Part shown: one piece after another, positions 35,301 to 42,510 of the stretch | Numbering within the stretch: position 1 is the first letter of the stretch | Layout: every line of letters begins with the position of its first letter | Origin: CAJINA01 sp964636125 | GTDB taxonomy: Bacteria > Desulfobacterota > Desulfobacteria > Desulfobacterales > CAJINA01 | DNA length: 64,000 nucleotides | Reading direction: 5' to 3' | Assembly: GCA_964636125.1 (NCBI GenBank) | Contig: CAZWPX010000003.1 | Coordinates: forward strand, 108,810 to 172,809 | The notes under the pieces: model-generated | What the model was told of the DNA's origin: nothing | The model's input: the letters and a program-made list of their open reading frames with translations, nothing else | Database searches by the model: none | Program-made: the position numbers and the translations under genes

Positions 35301-38077
35301 TGGATTTCAACCAGACCGGCGGCAACGTGGCGGAACTGGTGGCCGGCCGCAAAGACAACCCGGTCGCCAATGCCGTTTACACCGTGTCCGACGCCCTCTC
35401 CGCACAGGACAAAAACTACCCCATGGCACTGCGCTTTGACGGCAGTGATGATTACGTGGTCGGTACGGACCTGGACCTGTCCGGAGATTTTACCATCGAA
35501 ACCTGGTTCCGAGTGCCGGACGCGGACGACGGACAGCACAAACCGATCGTCAGCAAGCAGGCCGGTGCGGCTGCGACCAACAACGATGCGGAGTTGTATC
35601 TATCCGTGCACGCCAACGGCATGTTGAGCTGCTTCATGTCGAGCGACGAAACGCCCTATGACGTCAACCTCACCGGCAGCACCCTGGAAGACAACACCTG
35701 GCACCACGCGGCCCTGGTCATGGCCGGTACCCGGGCGACCCTGTACCTCAATGGCGAACCCGTGGGTTCGGACACGTTCGAAGGGACCCGGAGAAACGGG
35801 GTCCTGCCGTTGAACATCGGCCGTTATTCGGCCGGAACAACCCACCATTTTTTCAAAGGCAGCCTCAATGACCTGCGGGTCTGGAACGTGGCCCGGACCG
35901 TCGCGGAAATCCGCAGCGGAATGAAAGCGGATGTTGCCAAATTCAGTTCACAACATGTGCCCGGACTGTTGGCCAACTACACCATGAACCAGGCCTTCGG
36001 ATGTCCGGTGCTGCTCGACCAGAGCTATACGGCCCTGAATCACGGCATTGTGGCCGGATGCCCGGACCTGGTGGCCGAGCACTACGAAAATTTCACCTTC
36101 GCCGACCTGGCCATGGCCATGGACGGGGTAGACGATTACCTGACAGTGCCTCACCAGCCTTCCCAGGTGCCCACCGGCGCCCTGACCATGGAAGCCTGGG
36201 TCCACCCCACCCACTACGGCAACCGATTTGCCAACATTTTAGTCAAGGGTGAAGCCAACCACGGCTACGGCCTGCTGCTCGACAGTGAAGGGTCCCGTGA
36301 CAACACCAAAATCTATTACTGGAACAGCGGCACCACCTACAACACCTTTCCCATCGGAAACATCAAGATGGGGCAATGGTCCCACCTGGCGGTGGTGGTA
36401 ACCACCACACCCACGCGATCGATCACCACCTATGTCAACGGTGTGCAGGTCTATACCATCACCGACAGCCGTGTCACAATCGGCCATGGCGACAACCTGC
36501 CCCTTTACATAGGTCGTCAGGGAGCATCCTGCCCCTGCAACTATTTCAACGGAAAAATGGACGATCTGCGCCTCTGGAGTACGGCCCGCACCCAGGCCGA
36601 AATCCAGGCCGGCATGACCAACACATTCGCCGACGGTAAACCCGGCCTGATTGCCGACTTTCAATTCAACGCTCTCGGTTCGGCCAAAGATAGTGTCACG
36701 GGCACCCCGGCCGGTGTAAACGGCAATCCGGGCTGGACCGAAACCGGCAGTAAGGTGTCCGCACCGGTCGCACCGGTTCCGGACCTGGCCTTCGCCCTGG
36801 ACGGGGTTGATGATTTCATTACCATTCCCCACCGCCCCTCCCAGGCCATGACCACCGCCGTGACCCTGGAAGCCTGGGTGAATCCGGCCGCCCAATCCAG
36901 CTACTACACCAACATCCTCTTAAAGGGAAATTACGGCTATGGTCTGCTGCTGCACGGCGGCGACCGGGATGGCCCCTCTACCATCACGTACTGGAACGGC
37001 GGGGAGTACAAAAAGTATGTTGTGGGCCAGGTACCCAAGAACCAGTGGTCCCATGTCGCCGTGGTGGTCACCACCTCGCCGACAAAATCCATTGTAAGTT
37101 ACATCAACGGTATCGAATCGAAACGGCATGGCGCTGCTGATATTGTCATAGACAACGGCGGCAACGGCGAGCTATATATCGGGCGGCAGGGCTCGGGCTG
37201 CCCCTGCAACTATTACAAAGGCCTGCTCAACGACGTGCGGGTCTGGAACGTGGCACGTACGAAGGCCCAGATTCAGACGGCCATGAGCCAGCGCCTGACC
37301 GGCACGGAATCCGGCCTCGCGGCCCATGTCAATTTTGATGCCCAGGGCACGGTCAGCGACGCCGTTGGCGGGGCCGCCGGCACCCTGTACGGCGCACCGG
37401 CCCCGGGTTGGGCCCCTGTTGCCGGGGCCCAGACGCCGGTCACGCCGGACCTGGCCATCGTGGCTGACGGCGCGGACGATGTGGTCTCCATTCCGTCGGA
37501 CAGCCTTCGTCCGGCCAAAGATTTTACCATCGAAGCCTGGGTGAAAATCGAGGACCCGACCCTGGCAATCATCTACATGCACAATGAAGACGGCGGCGGC
37601 GACGACGGTTATCTGCTGCAGGTCCAGAACGGAAAAGCCACCTTTGGCGCCATGAACAGCAACGGCTGGGCAAAACAGACGGTCACCTCCCAGATCAGCC
37701 TGTTGAAAGGACGCTGGTATCACATTGCCTGTGTGTACGACGCTGCCTACAAGCTCTCCATGTACATTGACGGTCAGCTGCAGGCCACCAAGCAGGCAGC
37801 CGGTGACGTCCACTATGCCAAAACTGATTTTCTCTACCTGTTTTGCAGACAGGGCAGCAGTCTTCACAGCCAGGTAACCCTGGACGAGCTGCGCTTTTGG
37901 AACACCTCCCGCAGCCAAAACGATATCCTGAGCAACATGGCCAAACGACTGGCCGGTAACGAAACCGGGCTGGCGGCCTATTTCAGTTTCGATGTGGCCG
38001 GGGTGGTGAAAGACCACAGCGGCGCCATAGAAGCGACGACCGCCGGCGACCCCCAATGGGTGGAAGCGGTCCATTGA
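26318..38077 (+). CDS. Giant exported multidomain protein (aspartyl-protease-like, beta-propeller, PA14-like, LamG-like)
   Basis: About 3919 residues from the ATG at 26318, which has GGAGG 8 nt upstream. Signal peptide ~1-26. Dockerin-like pair ~30-74 (RVDTSDALQSLQTVAGL). Aspartyl-protease-like module ~82-395 with two DTG sites (Asp110 VDTGSNALL; Asp302 LDTGAVSTL). TolB/PD40-type propeller ~425-728. Second protease-like module ~748-1038 with no DTG. Second propeller ~1061-1378. Carboxypeptidase-regulatory-like ~1387-1458. Two CARDB-like domains to ~1803. A six-Cys cluster at 1926-1948, then a Gly-rich beta region to ~2071. Five PA14-like repeats ~2128-2815. Five LamG-like domains ~2818-3918. 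No sortase signal, membrane anchor, SLH or autotransporter domain was seen, so the export route is open. The architecture suggests a surface or secreted protein binding glycans or polymers, perhaps with proteolysis. No frameshift was noticed in 11.8 kb, so it is under selection. Confidence 0.88.
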   Translation: MLRRLTAIAGIVLCCALVHQLTLATIPRDHTADNRVDTSDALQSLQTVAGLRDGTAVLNDAIYALRVAAGLKPSAGYTGTETSFQLIRGGANQFLLPVEIGNQVFNLLVDTGSNALLLFEDKLDAGNRSILSISPAPITITDQAVSKSYASTVRSGVLAHAPVRIGSYTARNMRIMLIREPDSQNDPSLTAKGADGVIGLRRTEGLTLNLDPVPLDVPLGVLEPAVNIFELNLPQSGPATLAFGQMPIIDHAQRDYIFKAKTHSVIDPADPAGASYSDLQVPFRAKSSFGEAVEAELDVLLDTGAVSTLVLDTEVAKSLGYDPFTDSWSIPEDEVIEFNLIGPKETILLNPKFRVSEIRVAPYSQMGVKFEAVLGISRWQSYVVGFSSVPYTDGGPDGTISMLHRPDINESLARYANSVYTHRYTQLDALNSSGDDRNPAVDYTGETVVFQSNRAGGPGGWDIYVWRAGIGLMELPGLNSAQDEADPEISTNGRYVLFHSNREGGQGDQDIYLYDLETSQFVALPGLNSPYSDRQPACSKSKQLEGGAWDIDPDGRYIVFASKRPDSLGDFDLYRYDRDTGQLEHLPNTYNSVNPEVAPTISSMDDIYFTRESGNAATGLNRDVVGSTEDFAPLWNTAHHESAPALLGGNLFRLALETNRRNPHAGLDDRDIVVWKEGLASTLQPGLNSPADDGGPALSGNGEQLAFHSLRSGGQGGYDIYLYNLSETLDLVDIPNPEPGRQVETLELTATANRHLLLPVTVGSYTGPLFIEPGLSGLILFDDVVAAGGITDTAEPVTWTLPDGNTLSGTIGRADFAIAGYQVEQLDVVLIPRQAFAAWIGHPVEDAAGILGLSYTALQEFDIEIGQPLMALQPFISKLELDPAPQGSPGLSLGAMPLIDNAPADGINFCYWKKTGAELSGYADVTAYPNPTPDNPTAESGIFILSTILPGNQVVLDQALAIALGYDAAQAHWGSTTAIDITLLVNLYNQFFLGRQIPIGNIAVVDFAESYDADIIIGRDYWENFVIGLDRNPDIKNEYGLTFFLTQQDAWQVTPGGHPGDDHHFADLADLNSFADEFNGDISDDGQSIVFQSNRNGDWNIFYYRIGTGYVELPGLNSTADDLWPSINADGSLVAFHTIRNGSRDVLLYDVNTQTLIDPPGLNSEHDEFEADLSADGTRITFNFAEKIDIDYYGQPDIRLYSIPDQALLFLPSGWLNTDGWEEEPTVNADAGLIGFTGSFRPDSDLYIEELEVTESRIRLWNVDRGQLEEIPAMGGMAPTSVFTWPPLAGMPNLSADGKYVGFHSNISRPDLFHRTNDIFVLERDAQEFMYLPGINSHCDDSGAALSSKARQILFHSSRPGGKGGYDLYLYQRDEGDPGQYTVATTFQQQGTVLDAAGNPAAETPVIAVDAAGNTLAETTSDFDGTFQVTIAAGAPLPVTYTTSDETLRVVVDEVGDDTYVPSFQLGNLKFTDVWVEDTARAGMPSTIHFNVETDVPKYNTYVKVYLKRLEGGNASDLDITDINFDVDYTLTAMLIEKLGHRGTENSPVVNRDPARDDLVTTITYTPDTGNRKAYVEQTFTVPASIADGTYAAIFSVDRFDYNPGDDALQGEESVTSTDNFMVAPASIIIGQPDKPNLRVLYASLLSAGFELPDETPDLTTVKGDPALILDLEVESMARDTTDPVNITFELDVDGSRYPLYFATQDENGNAITQATRTYSPVCRPEEREGFPTGDRCAALFRQEQVGFTYELYLNPDGYTALADKTTDATCQLIVTVDPAGNIQEWEDNKTDNVQQLAVQFLAPQTGPTTLSATLATKYPKAVIDAKTRKKYGNAKFAVGYEFGPEMSYRMDTIDGTELPTAANFDAYNEVWSRIFGKKWTIIGAGLIFDFDVDNLTGSTADANITVLNQRIWSPGQSNRFEVEGCDTKCAACKNKCPAGDSTCLKRCETAKEKELWNTKDKNGNEMVSKEKKVKFSFNFMAGPIPITVSAGLIGEIGLRGSLGVEAGNKLVLAAGPYAGLDGFLEGGLGVAIFSVGIGVELTLIDVYLKLSPSIQILPSYPLGIIRFEAPLVISTLDGYVYVYFRAIFVEHKISIIDWKGLSWKFQTFPPLAYGFGAIDEYKAWFNGNPAGQNTGLIYYNWGTGAPPGAPADNFEARWEGFFEFGGYDYTCDGGSGCSYGNTYDLMIDHDTGSTMIIKVDMNDDGEFWGDEIVYDSTTQYAVRGSIQPSIERGIHQIQVIYTETTGDARATLWWKIQGEEEFVALYYNNTTLTGDPVYFSREKQIDHDWGATSPKLSSSKQEIVNKDNFSVRWEGSFTFPLDADYGFIAIADDGVRVYVDNQLVIDQWNGSGKKVYTTSRTFSKGSHQVKVEYVEKTGSATAQVFWQPLNTFYARYEKKNTNGTITKTYASEAGINPKIHPDDFDTARWDGVLNFWTDLGTWRNMLTTNGATSVFIDGEKVFTTRDSISRLTGYQIETSAQSGLHHVRVDYARSHAGIRPLVYMGTAIQQQGQSWRKEAYYYNQADFEQQDPPVPPAFTRFYETSTQSRAIDLFLNHGESPSAIDEGYQSSSPLHLLTRTNHDGFAVRTEASELFEAAPYIFELAVDGAIRVWVDAVKVVDEWYPHTGYRHFILPMNKGYHRIKVEYVEDSGKAVAVLKWKKAAKNVFYPTYYEGFLQEGFYFSQCLQGAVAFDWYAKWPTTNPEAVTEINNSWGTGGLKYWNCVRGDWYNRTDSFSIRYIGLFDFDEAQYRFAGKADDEMMLFIGGRQQMKGYQPNCLVSKEMPRGEHVVEVVYHEKTGNAAIEFGWSKEPEKGIAFAGQGYIAIPHQAAHVPPTALTMEAWVRPEDNGQTYQNILLKGAYGYGLLLKRMSAQTAQLYYWNTGSHHEAFALGTLKFGQWSHLAVTVTTTPEKRVTAYINGHETASLTHPALVIGHGDNHPLYIGRQGQGCTCNYFKGKMDEIRIWSTARSLADIQKTMGQKLTGQENNLVVYLDFNQTGGNVAELVAGRKDNPVANAVYTVSDALSAQDKNYPMALRFDGSDDYVVGTDLDLSGDFTIETWFRVPDADDGQHKPIVSKQAGAAATNNDAELYLSVHANGMLSCFMSSDETPYDVNLTGSTLEDNTWHHAALVMAGTRATLYLNGEPVGSDTFEGTRRNGVLPLNIGRYSAGTTHHFFKGSLNDLRVWNVARTVAEIRSGMKADVAKFSSQHVPGLLANYTMNQAFGCPVLLDQSYTALNHGIVAGCPDLVAEHYENFTFADLAMAMDGVDDYLTVPHQPSQVPTGALTMEAWVHPTHYGNRFANILVKGEANHGYGLLLDSEGSRDNTKIYYWNSGTTYNTFPIGNIKMGQWSHLAVVVTTTPTRSITTYVNGVQVYTITDSRVTIGHGDNLPLYIGRQGASCPCNYFNGKMDDLRLWSTARTQAEIQAGMTNTFADGKPGLIADFQFNALGSAKDSVTGTPAGVNGNPGWTETGSKVSAPVAPVPDLAFALDGVDDFITIPHRPSQAMTTAVTLEAWVNPAAQSSYYTNILLKGNYGYGLLLHGGDRDGPSTITYWNGGEYKKYVVGQVPKNQWSHVAVVVTTSPTKSIVSYINGIESKRHGAADIVIDNGGNGELYIGRQGSGCPCNYYKGLLNDVRVWNVARTKAQIQTAMSQRLTGTESGLAAHVNFDAQGTVSDAVGGAAGTLYGAPAPGWAPVAGAQTPVTPDLAIVADGADDVVSIPSDSLRPAKDFTIEAWVKIEDPTLAIIYMHNEDGGGDDGYLLQVQNGKATFGAMNSNGWAKQTVTSQISLLKGRWYHIACVYDAAYKLSMYIDGQLQATKQAAGDVHYAKTDFLYLFCRQGSSLHSQVTLDELRFWNTSRSQNDILSNMAKRLAGNETGLAAYFSFDVAGVVKDHSGAIEATTAGDPQWVEAVH

Positions 38078-40074
38078 AATCCAGGCAACGCATAGTCCGG
38101 GCCCTCACCGCGCTGGTGGTTTTGTGCGCAGCGGGTCTGGCCTGGTGGCATTTAGCGGTGAAACCGCCACTGCCGACCGGTTCTCAAAAACGAATGGCCG
38201 CCGCAAACCATCACCCGGAAAAGGAGAAATCCGCTTCTCCGGCGGTCGCCCCACCCACAGCACAAGCCGTACCGCTGCGTTTTAACCCGTCCCATGGGCA
38301 GGCCCTGACCTACCGTTTCGAATCGCGGTCGGCGGGTGAACTGGATCTCGATCTACTGTCAGCCCGCATCATGGGCGGGTCTTCCGGGAAACCCGCTGCA
38401 ACGCGGAAGGAACCGGTAACCCTCCACTCAAATGGTGATATCCAGCTCAAATTTTACCAGGCTGACAATCGCGTCTGGAATGTTGCCGGCCGCATAGACA
38501 ATCTGGTGCTGAAGATTAACGATTTAGAACCAGCCTATGCACGGGCGGTTGTAAAGCCTTTTGCTTTTCGTATGACCGCGGTGGGAATTTTGTCAAACTT
38601 CCAGTTTGTTGAGGCCCTGCCGACCGATGCCGAAAAGTTCGTGCGGGGCCTTCTGGCAGCCATGCAGACCATTTGCCCCCAAAACCCGAAAAGCGAGTGG
38701 CGCACCCGCGAAATCGACAGTCTGGGTGTCTATCGGGCCCGCTACCGAATCACCCGGACCGAACCAACGGGCAAGGCGGTCCACCTCACCAAAGAAAAAA
38801 TGCAGTACCTTTCACTGAGCGCCGGCGGAGCCGGTGGGCTCCGGGAAATGAAAACCCGGGTTGCAGATGCCCGCCAGGCAATTACTTTGTACCGGGGCAC
38901 CGGGTGGCTGCACGCTGTAGACAGCCGGGAGCACCTTATATCCAGTGTGGGGGGGCAAGTGTGGTCCGATTCAAAGAGCCACCTCACGGTCCAACGTGTT
39001 GATACCGGCAATCCCAGATTCCCGGCCACATTCGCGGATTTTTTGGCAAAGATCGAGGAGAGCAGCTATCTGCGCGAAAAATATTACCTGACCGATACCC
39101 AGCTGAATCGACTGGGCGACGGCCTCAACATCGATGCGGCTTTGCTGAAGTATATAGACCTGCTCAACGCAGACATCCCCAATGCCCGTTCGGTTGCGGA
39201 AAAATTCTTCGTCAATTACCTGCGTCTCTACCCCCGGGCCGTCTTCGATCTGGTCACAATTCTTGATGGAGACCCCCTGCGAACGCGATTCGATCACGAA
39301 ACCCAGCTGACACTCTGGCGTTTGATTACCGCAGCCGGACACAATGAGGCCCAGCAGGCGGTGATCGCCGCGGCCACGGATGAGAAATTCAGCGACCTGA
39401 CCCACATACGGGCGCTGGCCTACATCCACGATTTCGAATATCCGGATCCACTGCTGCTGGATCAACTCCAGGGGTTGTACAACCAGATCGAACCGGACGC
39501 GACTGATGAAATCGACGCCCAGCGCAGGGTGATGAGCCTGTATGCAATTGGCGGACTGGGGAGTGCGGAGAAGCTGAATGAAGACCTGAAACCAGAAGTG
39601 GGCCAACTCCTCACCAGTGCGCTGGCTACGGCCTCAGGGCCGGAAGAGACGATTGCCATCCTGGCGGCCCTGGGAAACTACGGCGGCAGTGAAACGGTGG
39701 ATGACATCACGCCCTATCTGGAGGCGTTCCGGCCGGAAGTACGGGCTGGTGCTTATGATGCCCTGCGCAACATGGAGACTCCGGAAGCCGTGGTTCTGCT
39801 CACGCAAAATTTTCAAACTGAAACAAACACAGCGGTTCGCGTCCAGGCCCTGCGCACGCTCACCAGCATGCCCGTCAGTGAAGAGGGGGTAACCTGGGCC
39901 CGCTCGGAAGTACTCGCGGCAAGCCACCAGAAGGAACAGGAAGCACTGGTTAAACTGCTGGGCGAAACCCTGCCGGACTACCCGGAAAACGAGGCTGCGT
40001 TGCGGTCACTTTTAAAGGAAAACCCAAGTAACCGTATAAAACGCGCTATCTATCAATATGTCGCGCCGGAGTGA
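38074..40074 (+). CDS. Membrane-anchored helical-repeat protein, vitellogenin-N/HEAT-like
   Basis: About 666 residues. The preferred start is TTG 38074, sharing bases with the stop of the giant gene (TTGA) and with GGAAG 7 nt upstream; an ATG at 38056 lacks a ribosome site. One membrane helix (ALTALVVLCAAGLAWWHLAV), then a Pro/Ala linker. Residues ~75-300 are beta-rich (GQALTYRFESRSAGELDL). Residues ~330-666 are helical repeats of HEAT type (ETIAILAALGNYGGSETVDD, EVRAGAYDALRNMETPEAVV). A beta sheet followed by a helical solenoid is the layout of the vitellogenin N-terminal lipid-transport domain; I offer this by layout only. Overlap with the giant gene implies coupled expression, so it may help export, anchor or process that protein. 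Confidence 0.75.
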   Translation: MKSRQRIVRALTALVVLCAAGLAWWHLAVKPPLPTGSQKRMAAANHHPEKEKSASPAVAPPTAQAVPLRFNPSHGQALTYRFESRSAGELDLDLLSARIMGGSSGKPAATRKEPVTLHSNGDIQLKFYQADNRVWNVAGRIDNLVLKINDLEPAYARAVVKPFAFRMTAVGILSNFQFVEALPTDAEKFVRGLLAAMQTICPQNPKSEWRTREIDSLGVYRARYRITRTEPTGKAVHLTKEKMQYLSLSAGGAGGLREMKTRVADARQAITLYRGTGWLHAVDSREHLISSVGGQVWSDSKSHLTVQRVDTGNPRFPATFADFLAKIEESSYLREKYYLTDTQLNRLGDGLNIDAALLKYIDLLNADIPNARSVAEKFFVNYLRLYPRAVFDLVTILDGDPLRTRFDHETQLTLWRLITAAGHNEAQQAVIAAATDEKFSDLTHIRALAYIHDFEYPDPLLLDQLQGLYNQIEPDATDEIDAQRRVMSLYAIGGLGSAEKLNEDLKPEVGQLLTSALATASGPEETIAILAALGNYGGSETVDDITPYLEAFRPEVRAGAYDALRNMETPEAVVLLTQNFQTETNTAVRVQALRTLTSMPVSEEGVTWARSEVLAASHQKEQEALVKLLGETLPDYPENEAALRSLLKENPSNRIKRAIYQYVAPE

Positions 40075-40205
40075 GGGCTGAATCCCATTTCAGATTCAAG
40101 CGCGGCCGCCCCAATGCGATTTGATACCTGATCGCAGCCATGCGCCGGACAACCGTCCCTGAGAAAAGAACCTTACAGGCCGCGCCTGCGGGCGCCTATA
40201 TGACA

Positions 40206-40244
40206 AAAGGCCGTAACCCTTTAGGATTACGGCCTTTATTTTTT
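40206..40244. terminator. Bidirectional intrinsic terminator between helical-repeat gene and tRNA-Leu
   Basis: An 11-bp stem AAAGGCCGTAA / TTACGGCCTTT with a 10-nt loop, followed on the plus strand by ATTTTTT and on the minus strand by TGTCA after TTTT. It ends the giant-protein operon and the oppositely read tRNA gene. The 130 bp before it (40075-40205) show no gene. Confidence 0.85.
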
Positions 40245-40245
40245 A

Positions 40246-40332
40246 TGGTGCCGAAGAGAGGACTCGAACCTCCACCTGTATACACAGACTAGACCCTGAA
40301 CCTAGCGCGTCTACCAGTTCCGCCACTTCGGC
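40246..40332 (-). tRNA. tRNA-Leu (anticodon CAG)
   Basis: 87 nt including an encoded CCA. The acceptor stem GCCGAAG pairs with CTTCGGC, discriminator A. The anticodon stem CTAGG/TCTAG encloses the loop TTCAGGG, giving anticodon CAG (plus-strand 40296-40298). The long class II variable arm (stem CTGT/ACAG) and the T-arm with GGTTCGAGTCC confirm leucine. It reads CUG codons. Confidence 0.97.
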
Positions 40333-40371
40333 ATTCTGACTAAAAACCTTGATTTAGTTCAGAAGATGCTT

Positions 40372-40400
40372 TAAATATATTTTTTTGTTCGCACTGTCAA
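40372..40400 (-). promoter_or_regulatory. Promoter for tRNA-Leu
   Basis: On the minus strand TTGACA (40395-40400) and TATTTA (40372-40377) with a 17-nt spacer, about 40 nt upstream of the mature tRNA 5' end. TATATT with a 15-nt spacer is an alternative -10. Confidence 0.55.
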
Positions 40401-40476
40401 GGCAATATTTATAGCGTTTGTAAAAATACCGCTCCATTTGATGTATTTTATACGGCATAAAAGGCTGAAATACAAC

Positions 40477-41415
40477 ATGCAGATTTACAATGATCTTAAT
40501 GCAATCAAAAAGCCCTTTCACAAGGCTGTTGTAACCACCGGCAATTTTGACGGTGTGCACATCGGTCACCAGGCGCTTTTTCATGAAATCATAGAACGGG
40601 CTGATACCATGGGGGGCACTTCGGTGGCACTTACCTTTGAGCCGCATCCCATCCGGGTTTTGAAACAAAATGGCAACCCGCCGCTGATTACCCTGCTGGA
40701 CCAGAAAACCGAACTCATCGCGAGCACCGGCGTGGATGTGCTGTTGGTGGTCCCTTTCACACCTGAATTCGCGGCCCTTTCCGCCCATGAGTTTATTGAG
40801 GATATCCTGATCAAGAAAATTGGGATGCAAGCCATCGTGGTGGGTTCCGACTACTCCTTTGGAAAATCCCGCGAGGGGAATCTGGCTCTGTTGCAGGCAA
40901 TGGCCCCCCAGTCGGGTTTTGAAGTCATTGTCCGGGACTGGATCCAGGGGCCTGATGCGAATGCCGCCCGCATCAGCAGCACCCGTATTCGGGAGCTGGT
41001 AACCGCAGGTGATATGGCCCGGGCCCGGAAACATCTGGGCCGTTATTACCAGATCAGGGGCCGGGTCGCCCAGGGGCGCAATCGTGGCGGCCGCCTGTTA
41101 GGCTTTCCCACGGCAAACATCAACCTCCAGGATGAACTCTGCCCGGATACCGGTGTATACGCAGTTACCGTGGAGTGCAGCGATCAGCACTACAAGGGGG
41201 TTGCCAATATCGGGTACAGTCCCACCTTCGACGACCACATCTTTACCGTTGAGGTCCACATACTCGATTTTGAAAACGACATTTATGGCCAGGACATCCG
41301 GGTGAACTTTATTCAACGCCTGCGCCCTGAACAAAAATTCTCAGGAATTGAAGAGCTCTCCGAACAAATTAACAAGGATATCTTAAAAGCACGGGAAATC
41401 CTGGAAAATATCTGA
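40477..41415 (+). CDS. ribF: Bifunctional riboflavin kinase / FAD synthetase RibF
   Basis: 312 residues from the ATG at 40477; 13 extra upstream codons in the open frame do not look like the family. N-terminal FAD synthetase (nucleotidyltransferase) domain with TGNFDGVHIGHQALF and ISSTRIRELV; C-terminal riboflavin kinase domain with GRLLGFPTANI and GVANIGYSPTF. It converts riboflavin to FMN and FAD with ATP. First gene of a compact eight-gene plus-strand operon; the next start is 6 nt after its stop. Divergent from tRNA-Leu. Confidence 0.95.
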   Translation: MQIYNDLNAIKKPFHKAVVTTGNFDGVHIGHQALFHEIIERADTMGGTSVALTFEPHPIRVLKQNGNPPLITLLDQKTELIASTGVDVLLVVPFTPEFAALSAHEFIEDILIKKIGMQAIVVGSDYSFGKSREGNLALLQAMAPQSGFEVIVRDWIQGPDANAARISSTRIRELVTAGDMARARKHLGRYYQIRGRVAQGRNRGGRLLGFPTANINLQDELCPDTGVYAVTVECSDQHYKGVANIGYSPTFDDHIFTVEVHILDFENDIYGQDIRVNFIQRLRPEQKFSGIEELSEQINKDILKAREILENI

Positions 41416-41421
41416 TCTGCC

Positions 41422-42510
41422 ATGAATTCAAAGACAACACTTTCCCTGCTCGTAAGCATTCTTGTGTCCGGGGCCGCCCTCTACCTGGCTTTCCGGAATG
41501 TGCCCCTGGATGAACTGATTACCTATCTGGGAACCATCCAGACATTTTGGATTCTGCCGGCTGTTGCAATTGTGCTTGTCAGTTTCGTTCTGAGGGCGCT
41601 GCGTTGGCAGATTATACTTGCCTCTACCCGGAAACTGGGATTTTCACAAACCTATCACCCTCTGATGATCGGGTTTATGATTAATTGCATTCTGCCCGGA
41701 CGGGTCGGTGAAGTTGCCCGCCCGGCTATTTTGCGTCAGCAGGAGAAAGTACCTTTCACCGCCGGTCTGGCGACCGTCGCCACAGAACGGGTTTTTGATG
41801 CCACACTTTTAATCGCTTTTTTCGCTTTTGTACTAGCGTTTGTGGACATAGACCCGGCTATCAATATCAAATTCGGCCGTTACACCCTGGACCGTGAGTT
41901 GCTCCTTTCACTGGGCACCGGCATGTTCCGGCTCTGCCTGGTGGGCATTGCGGGTATTGTGTTCATCAGTATCAACACCACACGTAACTGGTTGATCACC
42001 CTGGTAGATCGTTTTCCCGACATACTGTTTTTCCTGAACCCGGGACGGCGGGCCAACTTTCGTACAACCGTTTGTGGGTTTATTATTAACATAATCAATA
42101 ACTTCGCAGATGGATTCGCAATGGTGAAATCCCCCTCCAGACTGGCCGCCTGCACCGGACTTTCCATCATCATCTGGGTCCTGGCTGCGGTTTCCTATTA
42201 CCTGATGGCTCTGGGTTGTCCGGGACTGGACATTTCTTTTATTGAACTGTCCGCGGTAATGATTATTGTATGTTTTTTCATAGCCCTCCCTTCGGTACCC
42301 GGTTTCTGGGGCATCTGGGAAGCCGGGGGTGTTTTTGCCCTGGCACTTTTCGGTGTACCGGCCCGGGAGGCGGCCGGGTTTACACTTGTAAACCATGCAG
42401 TCCAGATGTTCCCCGTCATTATTGCCGGCTTGTTGTCCACTATCCTTACGGGTGTCAAAATCAGGCAATTTGCCGGCGCCAAAATGGAGACCACAAATGA
42501 CGCTACTTGA
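41422..42510 (+). CDS. UPF0104 / lysylphosphatidylglycerol synthase-type (AglD/YbhN-like) membrane protein
   Basis: 362 residues with about eight membrane helices. The family phrases RALRWQIILAS, INCILPGRVGEVARPAIL and PSVPGFWGIWEAGGVFAL are present; these mark the flippase-like half of MprF-related proteins without the synthase domain. Such proteins are thought to move lipids or lipid-linked sugars across the inner membrane. The 3' end overlaps the def start by 14 nt. Exact substrate unknown. Confidence 0.85.
   Translation: MNSKTTLSLLVSILVSGAALYLAFRNVPLDELITYLGTIQTFWILPAVAIVLVSFVLRALRWQIILASTRKLGFSQTYHPLMIGFMINCILPGRVGEVARPAILRQQEKVPFTAGLATVATERVFDATLLIAFFAFVLAFVDIDPAINIKFGRYTLDRELLLSLGTGMFRLCLVGIAGIVFISINTTRNWLITLVDRFPDILFFLNPGRRANFRTTVCGFIINIINNFADGFAMVKSPSRLAACTGLSIIIWVLAAVSYYLMALGCPGLDISFIELSAVMIIVCFFIALPSVPGFWGIWEAGGVFALALFGVPAREAAGFTLVNHAVQMFPVIIAGLLSTILTGVKIRQFAGAKMETTNDAT

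Noticed and set aside
34765..38070. Mobile repeat or duplicated insertion in the 3' part of the giant gene
   Set aside because: The repeated DNA is explained by in-frame LamG domain duplication.
26545..38074. Long antisense frames within the giant gene (up to about 518 codons)
   Set aside because: They mirror the codon bias of the GC-rich sense strand and show no domains; the sense frame has clear domains throughout.
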